NCBI RefSeq assembly: GCF_000766795.1
Contig: NZ_JPDS01000002.1
Location: forward strand, 749,001-813,000
From: Polaribacter sp. Hel1_85
Lineage (GTDB): Bacteria; Bacteroidota; Bacteroidia; Flavobacteriales; Flavobacteriaceae
Length of the DNA: 64,000 nt
Reading direction: 5' to 3'
Shown: positions 55,055-63,617 of the stretch, one piece after another
How the letters are laid out: the number at the start of each line of letters is the position of its first letter
How positions within the stretch are numbered: position 1 is the stretch's first letter
Program-made: the position numbers and the translations under genes
Notes under the pieces: model-generated
The model's database searches: none
Seen by the model: the letters and a program-made list of their open reading frames with translations, nothing else
What the model was told of the DNA's origin: nothing

Positions 55055-56161
55055 TTAAATTGCATCAGTTTTATCGAAAGAAACCCAATTCTGAATTGTT
55101 AACATCAATCTATCTAATAAGAATCCAATGATACCAATTACAAACATGGCAACAATTATTTTTGCGTTAGAATCGTTTGCTCCGTTTTGGAATTCTTCCC
55201 AAACAAACAACCCTAAACCAGGACTCTGTGCCAAAAGTTCAATCGCAATTAAAACCATCCAAGCAACTGATAATGTGATTTTTAATCCCGTAAAAATTAA
55301 AGGCAAAGAAGATGGTAATACCACTTTAAATATCTTTTGAAAAGTTCCTAATTTTAAAACTTTTGCAACATTTATATAATCTTTATCTACAGAAGAAACT
55401 CCCATTGCTGTGTTTACCAAAGTTGCCCACATAGAACAAAAACCGACACTTATAAATGAAATGGTAAATGAACTATCTTCATTAGAATCAATCAATAATG
55501 TTTTTACAATCATAAAAACTAATAAATACCAAACTACTGGTGATACTGGTTTAAAAATTTGAATAAACCAATTGAATGCACTTTTTAAAGTAGGACTCAA
55601 TCCTATAAAAATACCTAAAGGAACTGCAATTAATAATGCCAATAAAAAACCAGCAAATACCGTTTGTAAGCTTCTAAATATTTGGTCTACAAAAGAGGGT
55701 CTTCCTGTATACGTAATTGCATCTTTCCCTTCAGCAATTCTTTTAGCATTTAAAGTCGCAGTTTTTTCTGCAAAAGCAGCTTTATCTGCACTAATAATAT
55801 TATGATCTCTTAATAAAGACTGAAAAGATTCCCAAACCTGACTTGGTGAAGGCAATGTATTTGGTTGACAACTAGATTCACCAGAAGCAATACAAGCTGT
55901 TAAAGCATCTGCAGCTGCTTGACCTTGATCAGTAAGCGCCTTTTCAATTTTAAATTCTGCTTCAATATTGTATAAAGATTTTGCTCCTAAATGCCACAAA
56001 CCAATAAATAATAAAATGGAAGCAAGTGGAACTATTGTCTTACGTAAAAAGTTTTTAAAATCTTCTTTTTCTAGTTTTCCGGTAAACAGATCTTTTAATG
56101 TTGTAAAAAAACCTAATCCTATAAAATTAGAAACCTTTCCTAGTGTTAAACTTGCTTTCAT
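55055..56161 (-). CDS. ABC transporter permease, NrtB-type with periplasmic insert
   Basis: A 368-residue inner-membrane permease. After a first helix (FLRKTIVPLASILLFIGLWHLGA) about 110 residues rich in Ala, Lys and Glu follow, including a CIASGESSCQ pair of cysteines. The five-helix BPD_transp_1 core then starts near residue 165. The EAA-type loop is visible near GTFQKIFKVVLPSSLPLIFTGL. Typical NrtB proteins are about 270-280 residues, so the insert between helix 1 and the core is unusual. It is 22 bp after the binding-protein gene. Confidence 0.88.
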   Translation of the reverse strand: MKASLTLGKVSNFIGLGFFTTLKDLFTGKLEKEDFKNFLRKTIVPLASILLFIGLWHLGAKSLYNIEAEFKIEKALTDQGQAAADALTACIASGESSCQPNTLPSPSQVWESFQSLLRDHNIISADKAAFAEKTATLNAKRIAEGKDAITYTGRPSFVDQIFRSLQTVFAGFLLALLIAVPLGIFIGLSPTLKSAFNWFIQIFKPVSPVVWYLLVFMIVKTLLIDSNEDSSFTISFISVGFCSMWATLVNTAMGVSSVDKDYINVAKVLKLGTFQKIFKVVLPSSLPLIFTGLKITLSVAWMVLIAIELLAQSPGLGLFVWEEFQNGANDSNAKIIVAMFVIGIIGFLLDRLMLTIQNWVSFDKTDAI

Positions 56162-56183
56162 AATATTATTTTCTGGGGTATTG

Positions 56184-57587
56184 TTATTTTTTATCTTTAT
56201 TTCCTATTTTAAAACTATTGATATAACCTAAAGGATCTTTAGCATCATAAGTTGTTCCGTCAATAAAATCTGCTGTTGCTGGTTTATAACCATCTGTTGC
56301 AGGAATATCTGTAGCAGGAATGTTTCCTTCTTCAACTAAAAGAGCTGCTGCTTTTTTCCAGATATCTGGTCTGTAAATATCTTTAATTGTATTCGCATAC
56401 CAAGCTGCTGGTTTTGCATCAGGAATTTGTCCCCATCTTCTCATTTGCGTTAAGAACCAGATTCCATCAGAATAGAAAGGATATGTTGCATTGTATTTAT
56501 AGAATACGTTAAAATCTTCCATTTGTCTTTTATCACCTTTTTCAAACTCAAAAGTACCTGTCATTGAATTTGCTAATACCTCTACAGGAGCACCAACATA
56601 TTGAGACATAGATAAAATTTGTACTGCTTCTTTTCTGTTTTCTGGTTTGTCTAACCATTTACCAGCTTTAATTAATGCTTTTGTAACTGCAACTGCTGTA
56701 TTTGGATTATCTTCAATAAACTTCTCAGTCATTACAAATACTTTCTCTGGGTTGTTTTTCCAGATATCGTAATTTGTTACTACAGGAACTCCAATTCCTT
56801 TAAATACTGCTTGCTGATTCCAAGGTTCACCAACACAATATCCAAAAATAGTACCTGCTTCTAAAGTTGCTGGCATTTGTGGCGGAGGAGTTACAGATAA
56901 TAAAACCTCAGCATCAATTTGTCCTTGTACGTTTTCTTTCGTGTACATTCCTGGGTGAATTCCTGCTGCAGCTAACCAATATCTAATTTCATAGTTATGT
57001 GTAGATACAGGAAATACCATTCCCATTTTAAAAGCTTTTCCAGAATTTTTATATTCTGTAATTACTGGTTTTAGAGCGTCTGCTTTAATTGGGTGAACAG
57101 GTTTACCATCTTTATCTGTGGGTACATTTGGCTTCATTTTAGACCAAACATCGTTAGAAACTGTAATTCCATTTCCGTTTAAATCCATAGAAAAAGGAGT
57201 TACTAATTTTGCTTGACGCCCAAAACCTGCACCTGCAGCAATTGGTTGACCTGCTAACATATGAGATCCATCTAATTGACCATCTATAACTCTATCTAAA
57301 ACGTTTTTCCAGTTAGATTGAGCTTCTACGGAAACAAATAATCCTTCGTCTTCAAAGAATCCTTTTTCTTTAGCAATAGCTAAAGGAGCCATGTCTGTTA
57401 ATTTGATAAACCCAAAAGTTAATTGAGGCTTCTCAATTTCTAATGTTTTTGTAGTTGATGTTTTTGCTTCTACAGTTGTTGTAGTTTTTTTAGTTTCTTT
57501 ACCTCCACATGCAAACAATAACATTGCTGCTGGTAAAATGTAAGTCGATTTTTTAAATAGAGATTTCATTTGTATGGGTTTTAACAA
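56184..57587 (-). CDS. NrtA/CmpA-like nitrate-binding lipoprotein
   Basis: A 467-residue substrate-binding lipoprotein of the nitrate/bicarbonate type. The signal peptide is best read from Met7 (base 57569): [23 protein letters not shown] with the lipid Cys near residue 27. The mature protein starts [23 protein letters not shown], the NrtA/CmpA start. [10 protein letters not shown], the [27 protein letters not shown] segment and QMRRWGQI are further family features. Nitrate is the likeliest ligand; bicarbonate or another oxyanion cannot be excluded. It heads the importer operon downstream of a shared leader motif. Confidence 0.9.
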   Translation of the reverse strand: MLKPIQMKSLFKKSTYILPAAMLLFACGGKETKKTTTTVEAKTSTTKTLEIEKPQLTFGFIKLTDMAPLAIAKEKGFFEDEGLFVSVEAQSNWKNVLDRVIDGQLDGSHMLAGQPIAAGAGFGRQAKLVTPFSMDLNGNGITVSNDVWSKMKPNVPTDKDGKPVHPIKADALKPVITEYKNSGKAFKMGMVFPVSTHNYEIRYWLAAAGIHPGMYTKENVQGQIDAEVLLSVTPPPQMPATLEAGTIFGYCVGEPWNQQAVFKGIGVPVVTNYDIWKNNPEKVFVMTEKFIEDNPNTAVAVTKALIKAGKWLDKPENRKEAVQILSMSQYVGAPVEVLANSMTGTFEFEKGDKRQMEDFNVFYKYNATYPFYSDGIWFLTQMRRWGQIPDAKPAAWYANTIKDIYRPDIWKKAAALLVEEGNIPATDIPATDGYKPATADFIDGTTYDAKDPLGYINSFKIGNKDKK

Positions 57588-57588
57588 T

Positions 57589-57621
57589 CTACGTATTAAT
57601 ACTTATTTTTTGACAAATATA
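57589..57621 (-). promoter_or_regulatory. Promoter and shared leader motif of the nitrate importer operon
   Basis: On the - strand TATATTTG (57614-57621) matches the Bacteroidota -7 element TAnnTTTG. Just downstream AATAAGTATTAATACGTAG (57589-57607) recurs with one mismatch before the Fnr-like gene (58634-58652). TAAGTA-N4-TACGTA has the 6-4-6 near-dyad form of a Crp/Fnr-type site. Confidence 0.5.
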
Positions 57622-57792
57622 TACCTAGACTACTTTTCATTTCATGATATTACACACAATAAAACCTCTTTTTTAAACACATAAAAAACTGCCAAAAAAC
57701 ATGTTTACATCATAAAAAACTACAAAACAACACTTTAACAAACTAAGTAAGCTATATAATTACTTATTTTTAGAAGAATTTTTTACGTAAAA

Positions 57793-57827
57793 AAACCTTT
57801 CAAGTTATAAAAACAAGAAAGGTTTTA
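57793..57827 (-). terminator. Terminator of the Fnr-like regulator gene
   Basis: AAAACCTTT pairs with AAAGGTTTT around a 17-base loop, 28 bp beyond the stop codon, with T residues on the - strand side. The rest of the 267-bp gap is AT-rich with no gene. Confidence 0.65.
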
Positions 57828-57854
57828 GATTCAAAATCAAAAAACTAAATTTAT

Positions 57855-58631
57855 TTATGTGTCTAGATAATAATTGTGTTCACTAATTTCATTCTTTAAA
57901 ACTTGAATATCTGGAATACCAATTTTTTTTCCTTTTGCAGAAATTAACTCTTCTTTTTTAAGCATAGAAAACACTCTAATTACTTGTTCTTCTGTAGTTC
58001 CTGCATAATCTGCATATTCTTTTCTACTTAATGGTAGATTTAAAAAACCATTTAAATCTCCAAATTTTCTACTGATATATAATAAAGTGTCAATTACACG
58101 TTCTCTAACCGTCATTTGAGAAATAGACTTTACTTTAGATTCGCTTCTATTTAATTCATTTGCATAAAACAGCATCATATCATAACCAAACTTAGGGTTT
58201 TCTAGCAAAGCTTCTTGTAAATCTTTTTTAGAAATATAACACAAAACAGTGTCTTTTAAAGCGATTGCACCAATAGAATAATACTCTTCTGTACCAAAAC
58301 CTCTATGGCCAATGATCTCTCCTTCTTTTGCAAAACGTACAATTTGTTCTCGTCCGTTAATACCTGTTCTAAAAACTTTTACGGTTCCTTTTAAGATAAA
58401 AAACAAACCATTTACAGGAGCTCCTTCAATTATAAATTGCTGTCCTTTTTTACATTTTAAAGTTTTTTTATTTTCTACAAAAGCTGAATTGGTAATATTG
58501 TTTAAATTTTTTTTAATCAAACAATCTTCATTCATACAAGATGCACAAGAAAAATCAGTAATTACTTTTCTTGAGTTTTTTAATAATATGTTAGTAGTGT
58601 TAGGCAATTTAAATACAATTATTTTTAACAA
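57855..58631 (-). CDS. Crp/Fnr-family regulator with candidate [4Fe-4S] cysteines
   Basis: A 258-residue regulator. Residues 55-150 form the cyclic-nucleotide-binding-type beta roll and about 170-250 the winged helix-turn-helix (LSRKEYADYAGTTEEQVIRVFSML). Cys29, Cys32 and Cys37 form an N-terminal CxxCx4C cluster. Cys131 in DTVLCYIS aligns with the fourth cluster ligand of E. coli FNR (Cys122). Cys60 is extra. An oxygen- or NO-sensing iron-sulfur regulator is therefore likely. The frame opens with a TTG codon at 58631; the next ATG (Met33) would delete two of the cysteines, so an upstream non-ATG start is favoured. It sits between nitrate-import and anaerobic respiratory genes and probably controls them. 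Confidence 0.85.
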   Translation of the reverse strand: MLKIIVFKLPNTTNILLKNSRKVITDFSCASCMNEDCLIKKNLNNITNSAFVENKKTLKCKKGQQFIIEGAPVNGLFFILKGTVKVFRTGINGREQIVRFAKEGEIIGHRGFGTEEYYSIGAIALKDTVLCYISKKDLQEALLENPKFGYDMMLFYANELNRSESKVKSISQMTVRERVIDTLLYISRKFGDLNGFLNLPLSRKEYADYAGTTEEQVIRVFSMLKKEELISAKGKKIGIPDIQVLKNEISEHNYYLDT

Positions 58632-58633
58632 AA

Positions 58634-58655
58634 CTACGTAATAATACTTATTATT
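58634..58655 (-). promoter_or_regulatory. Leader motif shared with the nitrate importer operon
   Basis: On the - strand AATAAGTATTATTACGTAG lies 3 bp before the TTG start; the matching copy precedes the nitrate-binding protein gene. A related TTCTAAAAATAAGTA block at 58664-58680 recurs at 57761-57776. Autoregulation by the Fnr-like protein is an inference. Confidence 0.45.
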
Positions 58656-58769
58656 AAAAACTTATACTTATTTTTAGAAGTATCACAAAAAAAGGTTTCT
58701 ATGATTTAACAATCAAAGAAATAACAATTTTAAATTATTGAAATCACAAAACTATAAGTCTTTTTAAAA

Positions 58770-60674
58770 TCAATACGCTGGTAAAATACATTGAGTGCTA
58801 ATGTTTTTTAACATTGGTTTTATACCTAACTCTAAAGTTTGTTGCATCTCTTTAGAATTGTCTTTATGACATTGTAAACAAGCTCCAACAAGTAGTAGTT
58901 TTTGTTGCTCTTCAACAGAAAATGGTCTAAAATCTGATCTTGTAGAATTTATCGTATTCTTATCAACCTCTTTCAAAAAAGGAATCCATGCATCTTCTGG
59001 TAAATTATCATTAGGGTTTAAGGCGTATTCTGGTGTAAAAATCCATTTCCCTTTGTTCTTTTTTATTTCATAATCTAATTTCCCTTTTCCATATCCTAAA
59101 GTTGCAGCATTAGAATGACAAGATTTACAATCACGAACTTCTTTTGTGGTTGTATGAGGTGAATTAGGCGCATATAACCTGTGAAACAAGATATTTTCTT
59201 CTGTAGTTTTATCAGAATAACTACCTAAATCAATCGTCATAATCATACCTGGAATTGCTGGTTCAACAGTTTTTCCTTCTTCATTCTCACGAACTCCCAT
59301 TGCAGGTATTGATGATGAAAATTCTGCAACATATTCTTTCCATTGACCTTTTGTATACTTTTTGTCTAACAAATCGAAAGCATTGGGTTCATCTTTATCA
59401 AATTCATTATGGCAACCAATACAACGTGGCGTCCAAGAAGAATGACAAGTTGCACAACTTACATTTTTATGAGCATTATCTCTAGAACAGACATCTCCCT
59501 GAGGTTTTAATGCGTGTAATTTTCCATCTTTTTTACCAATTAAAAAAGCATCTCCTAAACTATCTACATATGTATTTACTAAAGGATGACCATCTTTTTT
59601 TACAGCAATAATTGGCTTATCTTGATGTTTATATTCTCTGTGATAAAAAACAAGCATGCTTTCTGTGTCTAAAGAATCATATGGAATTGTATTTGGTTTT
59701 TCTTTAAAATGACAATCTATACATTGGACCTTTACGGCTTGTTCTTCATGTGCATATTTTTTTCCATCACCCATAACTTCATGTGAAGAATGACAATCTA
59801 TACACAACATTCCTTTTGTGTGATGTACATCTTCTTCAATATATTTATAAACTCGTTTGTCATCTAAAACTTGATAATCCGATTTATTTTTTACTTCACC
59901 TTCTTCTAACAAAGTTTCTTGCAAACCCAAATAATTTGTAGAAATTCTACTAGAACGGCTATGACAACCAAAACAATGCATATCATTTACAAAAATATCT
60001 GTTGATGGATGAAATACTGGAATCTCTTTTTTGTTTGAAGCTAAATAATTCTCAAGATCATGTTTTGCATCATCAGAATAATTTAAGTGACAAGCATTAC
60101 AACCTCCACCTCTACTCATTTGATTTATGGCTCCAAAAGATTTTTTTTCTGCGCCTAAATGGCAATTCGCACACAAATCTCTTAAATGTTTATCTGATGC
60201 TGAGTTTTTTAAATCCTTAATATGATAATGAGTATTTAAACTATCTGCTTCGCCAAAAACAAATTTATCTACAGCCACAAGACCACTATTTGTTGTCATT
60301 AAAGAATTTTCTACTTTATGTAATTCACTTGCATGACATTTACCACAAGTTTGTTTTGCATCCGATAAGTTTCCAGGAATTAAAACCATGTCTTTATGAG
60401 CCTCTTCTTTAACAGATGAAGTTGTATTTCCTAAATGACAACTTGCACAACCTATATATTCTGGATTGTGATATTGAGAGTATCCTTTTGTATTTTGATG
60501 ACACAAAAAACAAGATTCTGAAGTTGCAAGTTCTGCTCCTTCATATACATTTTCCTTAACAATTTTGTAATCTTCTTCAACTTCGAATAACTTATTGTTT
60601 TTAACAAGAAGTAGTGCAGAAAATAACAAAAAAGCGATTATAAAAAGTGACTTAACCTTCTTCCTTTTATCCAT
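58770..60674 (-). CDS. Twelve-heme c-type cytochrome, membrane-anchored
   Basis: A 634-residue multiheme cytochrome with an uncleaved or cleaved N-terminal membrane segment (residues 8-25, LFIIAFLLFSALLLV). Twelve CxxCH heme sites can be counted: CFLCH, CASCH, CGKCH, CANCH, CNACH, CFGCH, CIDCH twice, CATCH, CIGCH, CKSCH and CLQCH. Between the tenth and eleventh sites lies a 90-residue heme-free stretch. No catalytic Cys-Lys variant (CxxCK) typical of nitrite reductase is present, so electron transfer rather than NrfA-type catalysis is likely. It is divergent from the molybdopterin oxidoreductase operon, separated by a gap with a perfect palindrome, and probably exchanges electrons with that complex. 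Confidence 0.9.
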   Translation of the reverse strand: MDKRKKVKSLFIIAFLLFSALLLVKNNKLFEVEEDYKIVKENVYEGAELATSESCFLCHQNTKGYSQYHNPEYIGCASCHLGNTTSSVKEEAHKDMVLIPGNLSDAKQTCGKCHASELHKVENSLMTTNSGLVAVDKFVFGEADSLNTHYHIKDLKNSASDKHLRDLCANCHLGAEKKSFGAINQMSRGGGCNACHLNYSDDAKHDLENYLASNKKEIPVFHPSTDIFVNDMHCFGCHSRSSRISTNYLGLQETLLEEGEVKNKSDYQVLDDKRVYKYIEEDVHHTKGMLCIDCHSSHEVMGDGKKYAHEEQAVKVQCIDCHFKEKPNTIPYDSLDTESMLVFYHREYKHQDKPIIAVKKDGHPLVNTYVDSLGDAFLIGKKDGKLHALKPQGDVCSRDNAHKNVSCATCHSSWTPRCIGCHNEFDKDEPNAFDLLDKKYTKGQWKEYVAEFSSSIPAMGVRENEEGKTVEPAIPGMIMTIDLGSYSDKTTEENILFHRLYAPNSPHTTTKEVRDCKSCHSNAATLGYGKGKLDYEIKKNKGKWIFTPEYALNPNDNLPEDAWIPFLKEVDKNTINSTRSDFRPFSVEEQQKLLLVGACLQCHKDNSKEMQQTLELGIKPMLKNISTQCILPAY

Positions 60675-60745
60675 TATTCAAATCTACAATAATTTAAAAC
60701 GACTTTAACTCAAAATATCTAACACACCAATATAAATAATCGTTA

Positions 60746-60761
60746 TGTAACAAATGTTACA
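60746..60761. promoter_or_regulatory. Perfect 6-4-6 palindrome, candidate Crp/Fnr-type operator
   Basis: TGTAAC-AAAT-GTTACA lies centrally in the 169-bp divergent gap between the multiheme cytochrome and molybdopterin oxidoreductase genes. Dyad length and spacing fit a Crp/Fnr family site, and an Fnr-like regulator is encoded 2 kb away. The exact half-site differs from the E. coli FNR consensus. Confidence 0.55.
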
Positions 60762-60843
60762 CACAAATCACTGTATTACTGACATTTATCATAATTTCAA
60801 TTCTTTTATGCATATATATTTACATTTTGTAAAACAGTAATAT

Positions 60844-63087
60844 ATGACAACATCAAGAAGAAAATTTATTAAAATTTCTGGATTAGGTTTAGGTGGCGTA
60901 TTTGCCTCAACATCAGCATTAAATCTTTTTGGTAATAACTCACCATTAACAGAAAAAACTGTTCAAAAAATCACAAAAAACCTTAAAAAAACTGCTACTT
61001 ATTGCGAAGTTTGCTTTTGGAAATGTGCTGCTTGGGCTCATTCTGATGAACAAGGAAATATTCAAAAAATTATTGGAAATGAAACTGACCCACATTGTTA
61101 TGGTAGACTTTGTCCTAGAGGAACAGGTGGTGTAGGAATGTATTCTGATGAAGACCGTTTAAAAACACCTTTAATTAGAACTACTATTGATGGAGAAGAA
61201 ACTTTTAGAGAAGCAAGTTGGGATGAAGCTTTAGATTTAATTGCTTCAAAGTTCAAAGATATTAAAGAAAAACATGGAGCAGAATCTTTTGCTTTATTAA
61301 AACATGGTTCTCCTGGTAAACATTTAGAACACTTATTTAAAGCTTATGGATCTGATACTATTGCAGAACCAGCTTATGCACAATGTAGAGGTGCTCGTGA
61401 AGCAGGTTTTAACGCAACTTTTGGTTCTTGGGTTGGTTCTCCAGAACCAACAGATATTAGAGACACTAAATGTTTGGTATTAATTGGTTCTCACATTGGT
61501 GAGAATATGCATAACTCGCAAGTACAAGAAATGTCTGATGCTATCGATAATAATGCTACAATAATTACTGTTGATCCAAGATTATCTACTGCAGCAAGTA
61601 AATCTCAATACTGGTTGGCAATTAAACCAGCTACAGATATTGCTCTAATGCTAGCTTGGATGCATGTGATTATTAAAGAAGATTTATATGATAAAAATTA
61701 TGTAAAAAGATATACAACAGGTTTTGATGAATTAAAAGAGCATGTCCAAAATTTCACTCCAGAATGGGCGTATGGAATTACAACAATTAAACCAGAAGAA
61801 ATTATAAAAACGGCAAGAGAAATGGCTCATGCTGCACCTGCTGTTATTATTCATCCTGGACGTCATGTAAGCTGGTATGGGGATGATACACAACGTGCAA
61901 GAGCAATGGCTATTTTAAATGGTCTTTTAGGTTCTTGGGGAAGACGTGGTGGATTCTACTTTAAAGAAAAAATTAGTGTTCCTAAATATCCTCATCCAAA
62001 ATATCCTCATCCAAAATGGGATTGGACAGATGTTGGGGAAAAATTTCCACTTGCTCAAATGGGAATTACTACAGAAGTAATAAAATGTGCAATTCCTAGT
62101 AAGGATAATAAATATCCAGTAAAAGCGATGATGGTTGCTGGTACTAACATTACAAAATCAATTCCGGATAAAAAATTATTAGAAGAAGCAATAGATGAAC
62201 TTGAGTTTATGGTTGTTTTAGACACTATGCCAATGGATGTTACTGGTTATGCAGATGTTGTTTTACCAGAATGTACGTATTTAGAGCGTTACGATGGTAT
62301 TCGTTCTGCAACAAACAGAACGCCATCCATTGCTGTTAGAATACCTGCTGTAAAACCAAAATACGATTCTAAACCAGGTTGGTGGGTTGCCAAACAAATT
62401 GGTGAGCGTATTGGTCTAGGTGATTTCTTTAAATATGATGATTATAAAGAAGTTATTGAATGGCAATTAGAAAAAATGGGAACTTCTTTAGAAGAAATGG
62501 AAAAGATTGGAGTAAAACATTATCCGCGTAAATCTGGACCCATGTATTTAGTAGAAGGAGAACATCATGAGTTTCCTACTGATAGTGGAAAAATTGAATT
62601 GTATTCTAAAGAATTAAAAAACCTTGGTTTTGATGCAATGCCACTTTATACAAAGCATCCTGAACCACCTCAAGGATTTTATAGATTAAATTATGGTAGA
62701 TCTCCTATGCATACTTTTAGTAGAACTGCAAACAACCCTAATTTAAATGCTTTAAAAAGTGAAAACAATCTTTGGGTTAATCCTAAAGTTGCAAGAATAA
62801 TTGGTTTAAAAACTGGGCAATCTGTTTGGTTAAGAAATCAAGATAAAATTACCTCAACATTTTCTATTAAAGTAAGGGTTACAGAACGTATTAGATGGGA
62901 TTCTGTATATATGGTTCATGGTTTTGGCCATGACAATAAAAAGTTGAGTAGAGCTTTTGGTAAAGGTATTAATGATACACAAATGGTTACCAAAACAATG
63001 GTAGACCCAATAATGGGTGGAACTGGAATGCGTGGAAATTTTGTTGAAATTATAACAGAAGACCCACATAAAACTGAAGTGATATGA
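60844..63087 (+). CDS. Molybdopterin oxidoreductase, PsrA/PhsA-like catalytic subunit
   Basis: A 747-residue catalytic subunit of the CISM family. A twin-arginine signal (TSRRKFIKISGLGLGG) sends it folded to the periplasm. The N-terminal [4Fe-4S] cluster uses Cys54, Cys57, Cys61 and Cys90 (CPRG), with an extra Cys85. The putative molybdenum ligand is Cys181 in AQCRGAREAGF. A Cys ligand fits polysulfide, thiosulfate, tetrathionate or nitrate-type enzymes rather than a Ser-ligated DMSO reductase. A duplicated KYPHP unit occurs near residue 383. The substrate is not decidable from sequence. It overlaps the next gene by 4 bp. Confidence 0.88.
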   Translation: MTTSRRKFIKISGLGLGGVFASTSALNLFGNNSPLTEKTVQKITKNLKKTATYCEVCFWKCAAWAHSDEQGNIQKIIGNETDPHCYGRLCPRGTGGVGMYSDEDRLKTPLIRTTIDGEETFREASWDEALDLIASKFKDIKEKHGAESFALLKHGSPGKHLEHLFKAYGSDTIAEPAYAQCRGAREAGFNATFGSWVGSPEPTDIRDTKCLVLIGSHIGENMHNSQVQEMSDAIDNNATIITVDPRLSTAASKSQYWLAIKPATDIALMLAWMHVIIKEDLYDKNYVKRYTTGFDELKEHVQNFTPEWAYGITTIKPEEIIKTAREMAHAAPAVIIHPGRHVSWYGDDTQRARAMAILNGLLGSWGRRGGFYFKEKISVPKYPHPKYPHPKWDWTDVGEKFPLAQMGITTEVIKCAIPSKDNKYPVKAMMVAGTNITKSIPDKKLLEEAIDELEFMVVLDTMPMDVTGYADVVLPECTYLERYDGIRSATNRTPSIAVRIPAVKPKYDSKPGWWVAKQIGERIGLGDFFKYDDYKEVIEWQLEKMGTSLEEMEKIGVKHYPRKSGPMYLVEGEHHEFPTDSGKIELYSKELKNLGFDAMPLYTKHPEPPQGFYRLNYGRSPMHTFSRTANNPNLNALKSENNLWVNPKVARIIGLKTGQSVWLRNQDKITSTFSIKVRVTERIRWDSVYMVHGFGHDNKKLSRAFGKGINDTQMVTKTMVDPIMGGTGMRGNFVEIITEDPHKTEVI

Positions 63088-63617
63088 GATACGCAATGGT
63101 AATAGACACATTAAAATGTGTTGGTTGTAGCGACTGTGTAGTTGCTTGTCAAACCGAAAATGATGTGCCAATTGGATATTGTAGAGATTGGATTACAGAA
63201 ACTGTAGATGGCACATATCCTAACATAATGTTAGAATTAAAATCTGAAAGATGTAATCACTGTGCAAATGCACCATGTGTTAGATGTTGCCCAACTGGAG
63301 CAAGTCATATTGTTGAAGGTGGTATTGTTTTAGTAACCGCAGAAGAATGTATTGGTTGTGGTGCTTGTATAGAATCTTGTCCTTACGACGCTCGTTATCA
63401 ACATCCAGATGGATATGTAGATAAATGTACTTTTTGTCATCATAGATTACAAAAAGGACAACTTCCTGCATGTGTTTCTGTATGTCCAACAAAGTGTATG
63501 TATTTTGGAGATTTAGACAACCCAAACAGTGAAGTGTCACTATTATTAAAAAATAGAAAACACAAAACATTAGCTCCAGAAGCTGGTACAGACCCACATG
63601 TATTTTACTTAACCTAA
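63084..63617 (+). CDS. Four-cluster ferredoxin subunit, PsrB/PhsB-like
   Basis: A 177-residue electron-transfer subunit. Four cysteine groups can be seen: CVGCSDCVVAC, CNHCANAPCVRCC, CIGCGACIESCPYD, and CTFCHHRL with a closing CVSVCPTKC, as in the DmsB/PsrB/NrfC proteins that hold four [4Fe-4S] clusters. It has no signal peptide of its own and presumably travels with the twin-arginine partner. ATGA overlap with the catalytic gene shows translational coupling. The following NrfD-type gene starts directly after its stop. Confidence 0.93.
   Translation: MRYAMVIDTLKCVGCSDCVVACQTENDVPIGYCRDWITETVDGTYPNIMLELKSERCNHCANAPCVRCCPTGASHIVEGGIVLVTAEECIGCGACIESCPYDARYQHPDGYVDKCTFCHHRLQKGQLPACVSVCPTKCMYFGDLDNPNSEVSLLLKNRKHKTLAPEAGTDPHVFYLT

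Noticed and set aside
58770..60674. NrfA-type or octaheme nitrite reductase
   Set aside because: All heme sites read CxxCH and no CxxCK catalytic heme site was found. Twelve hemes also do not fit those families.
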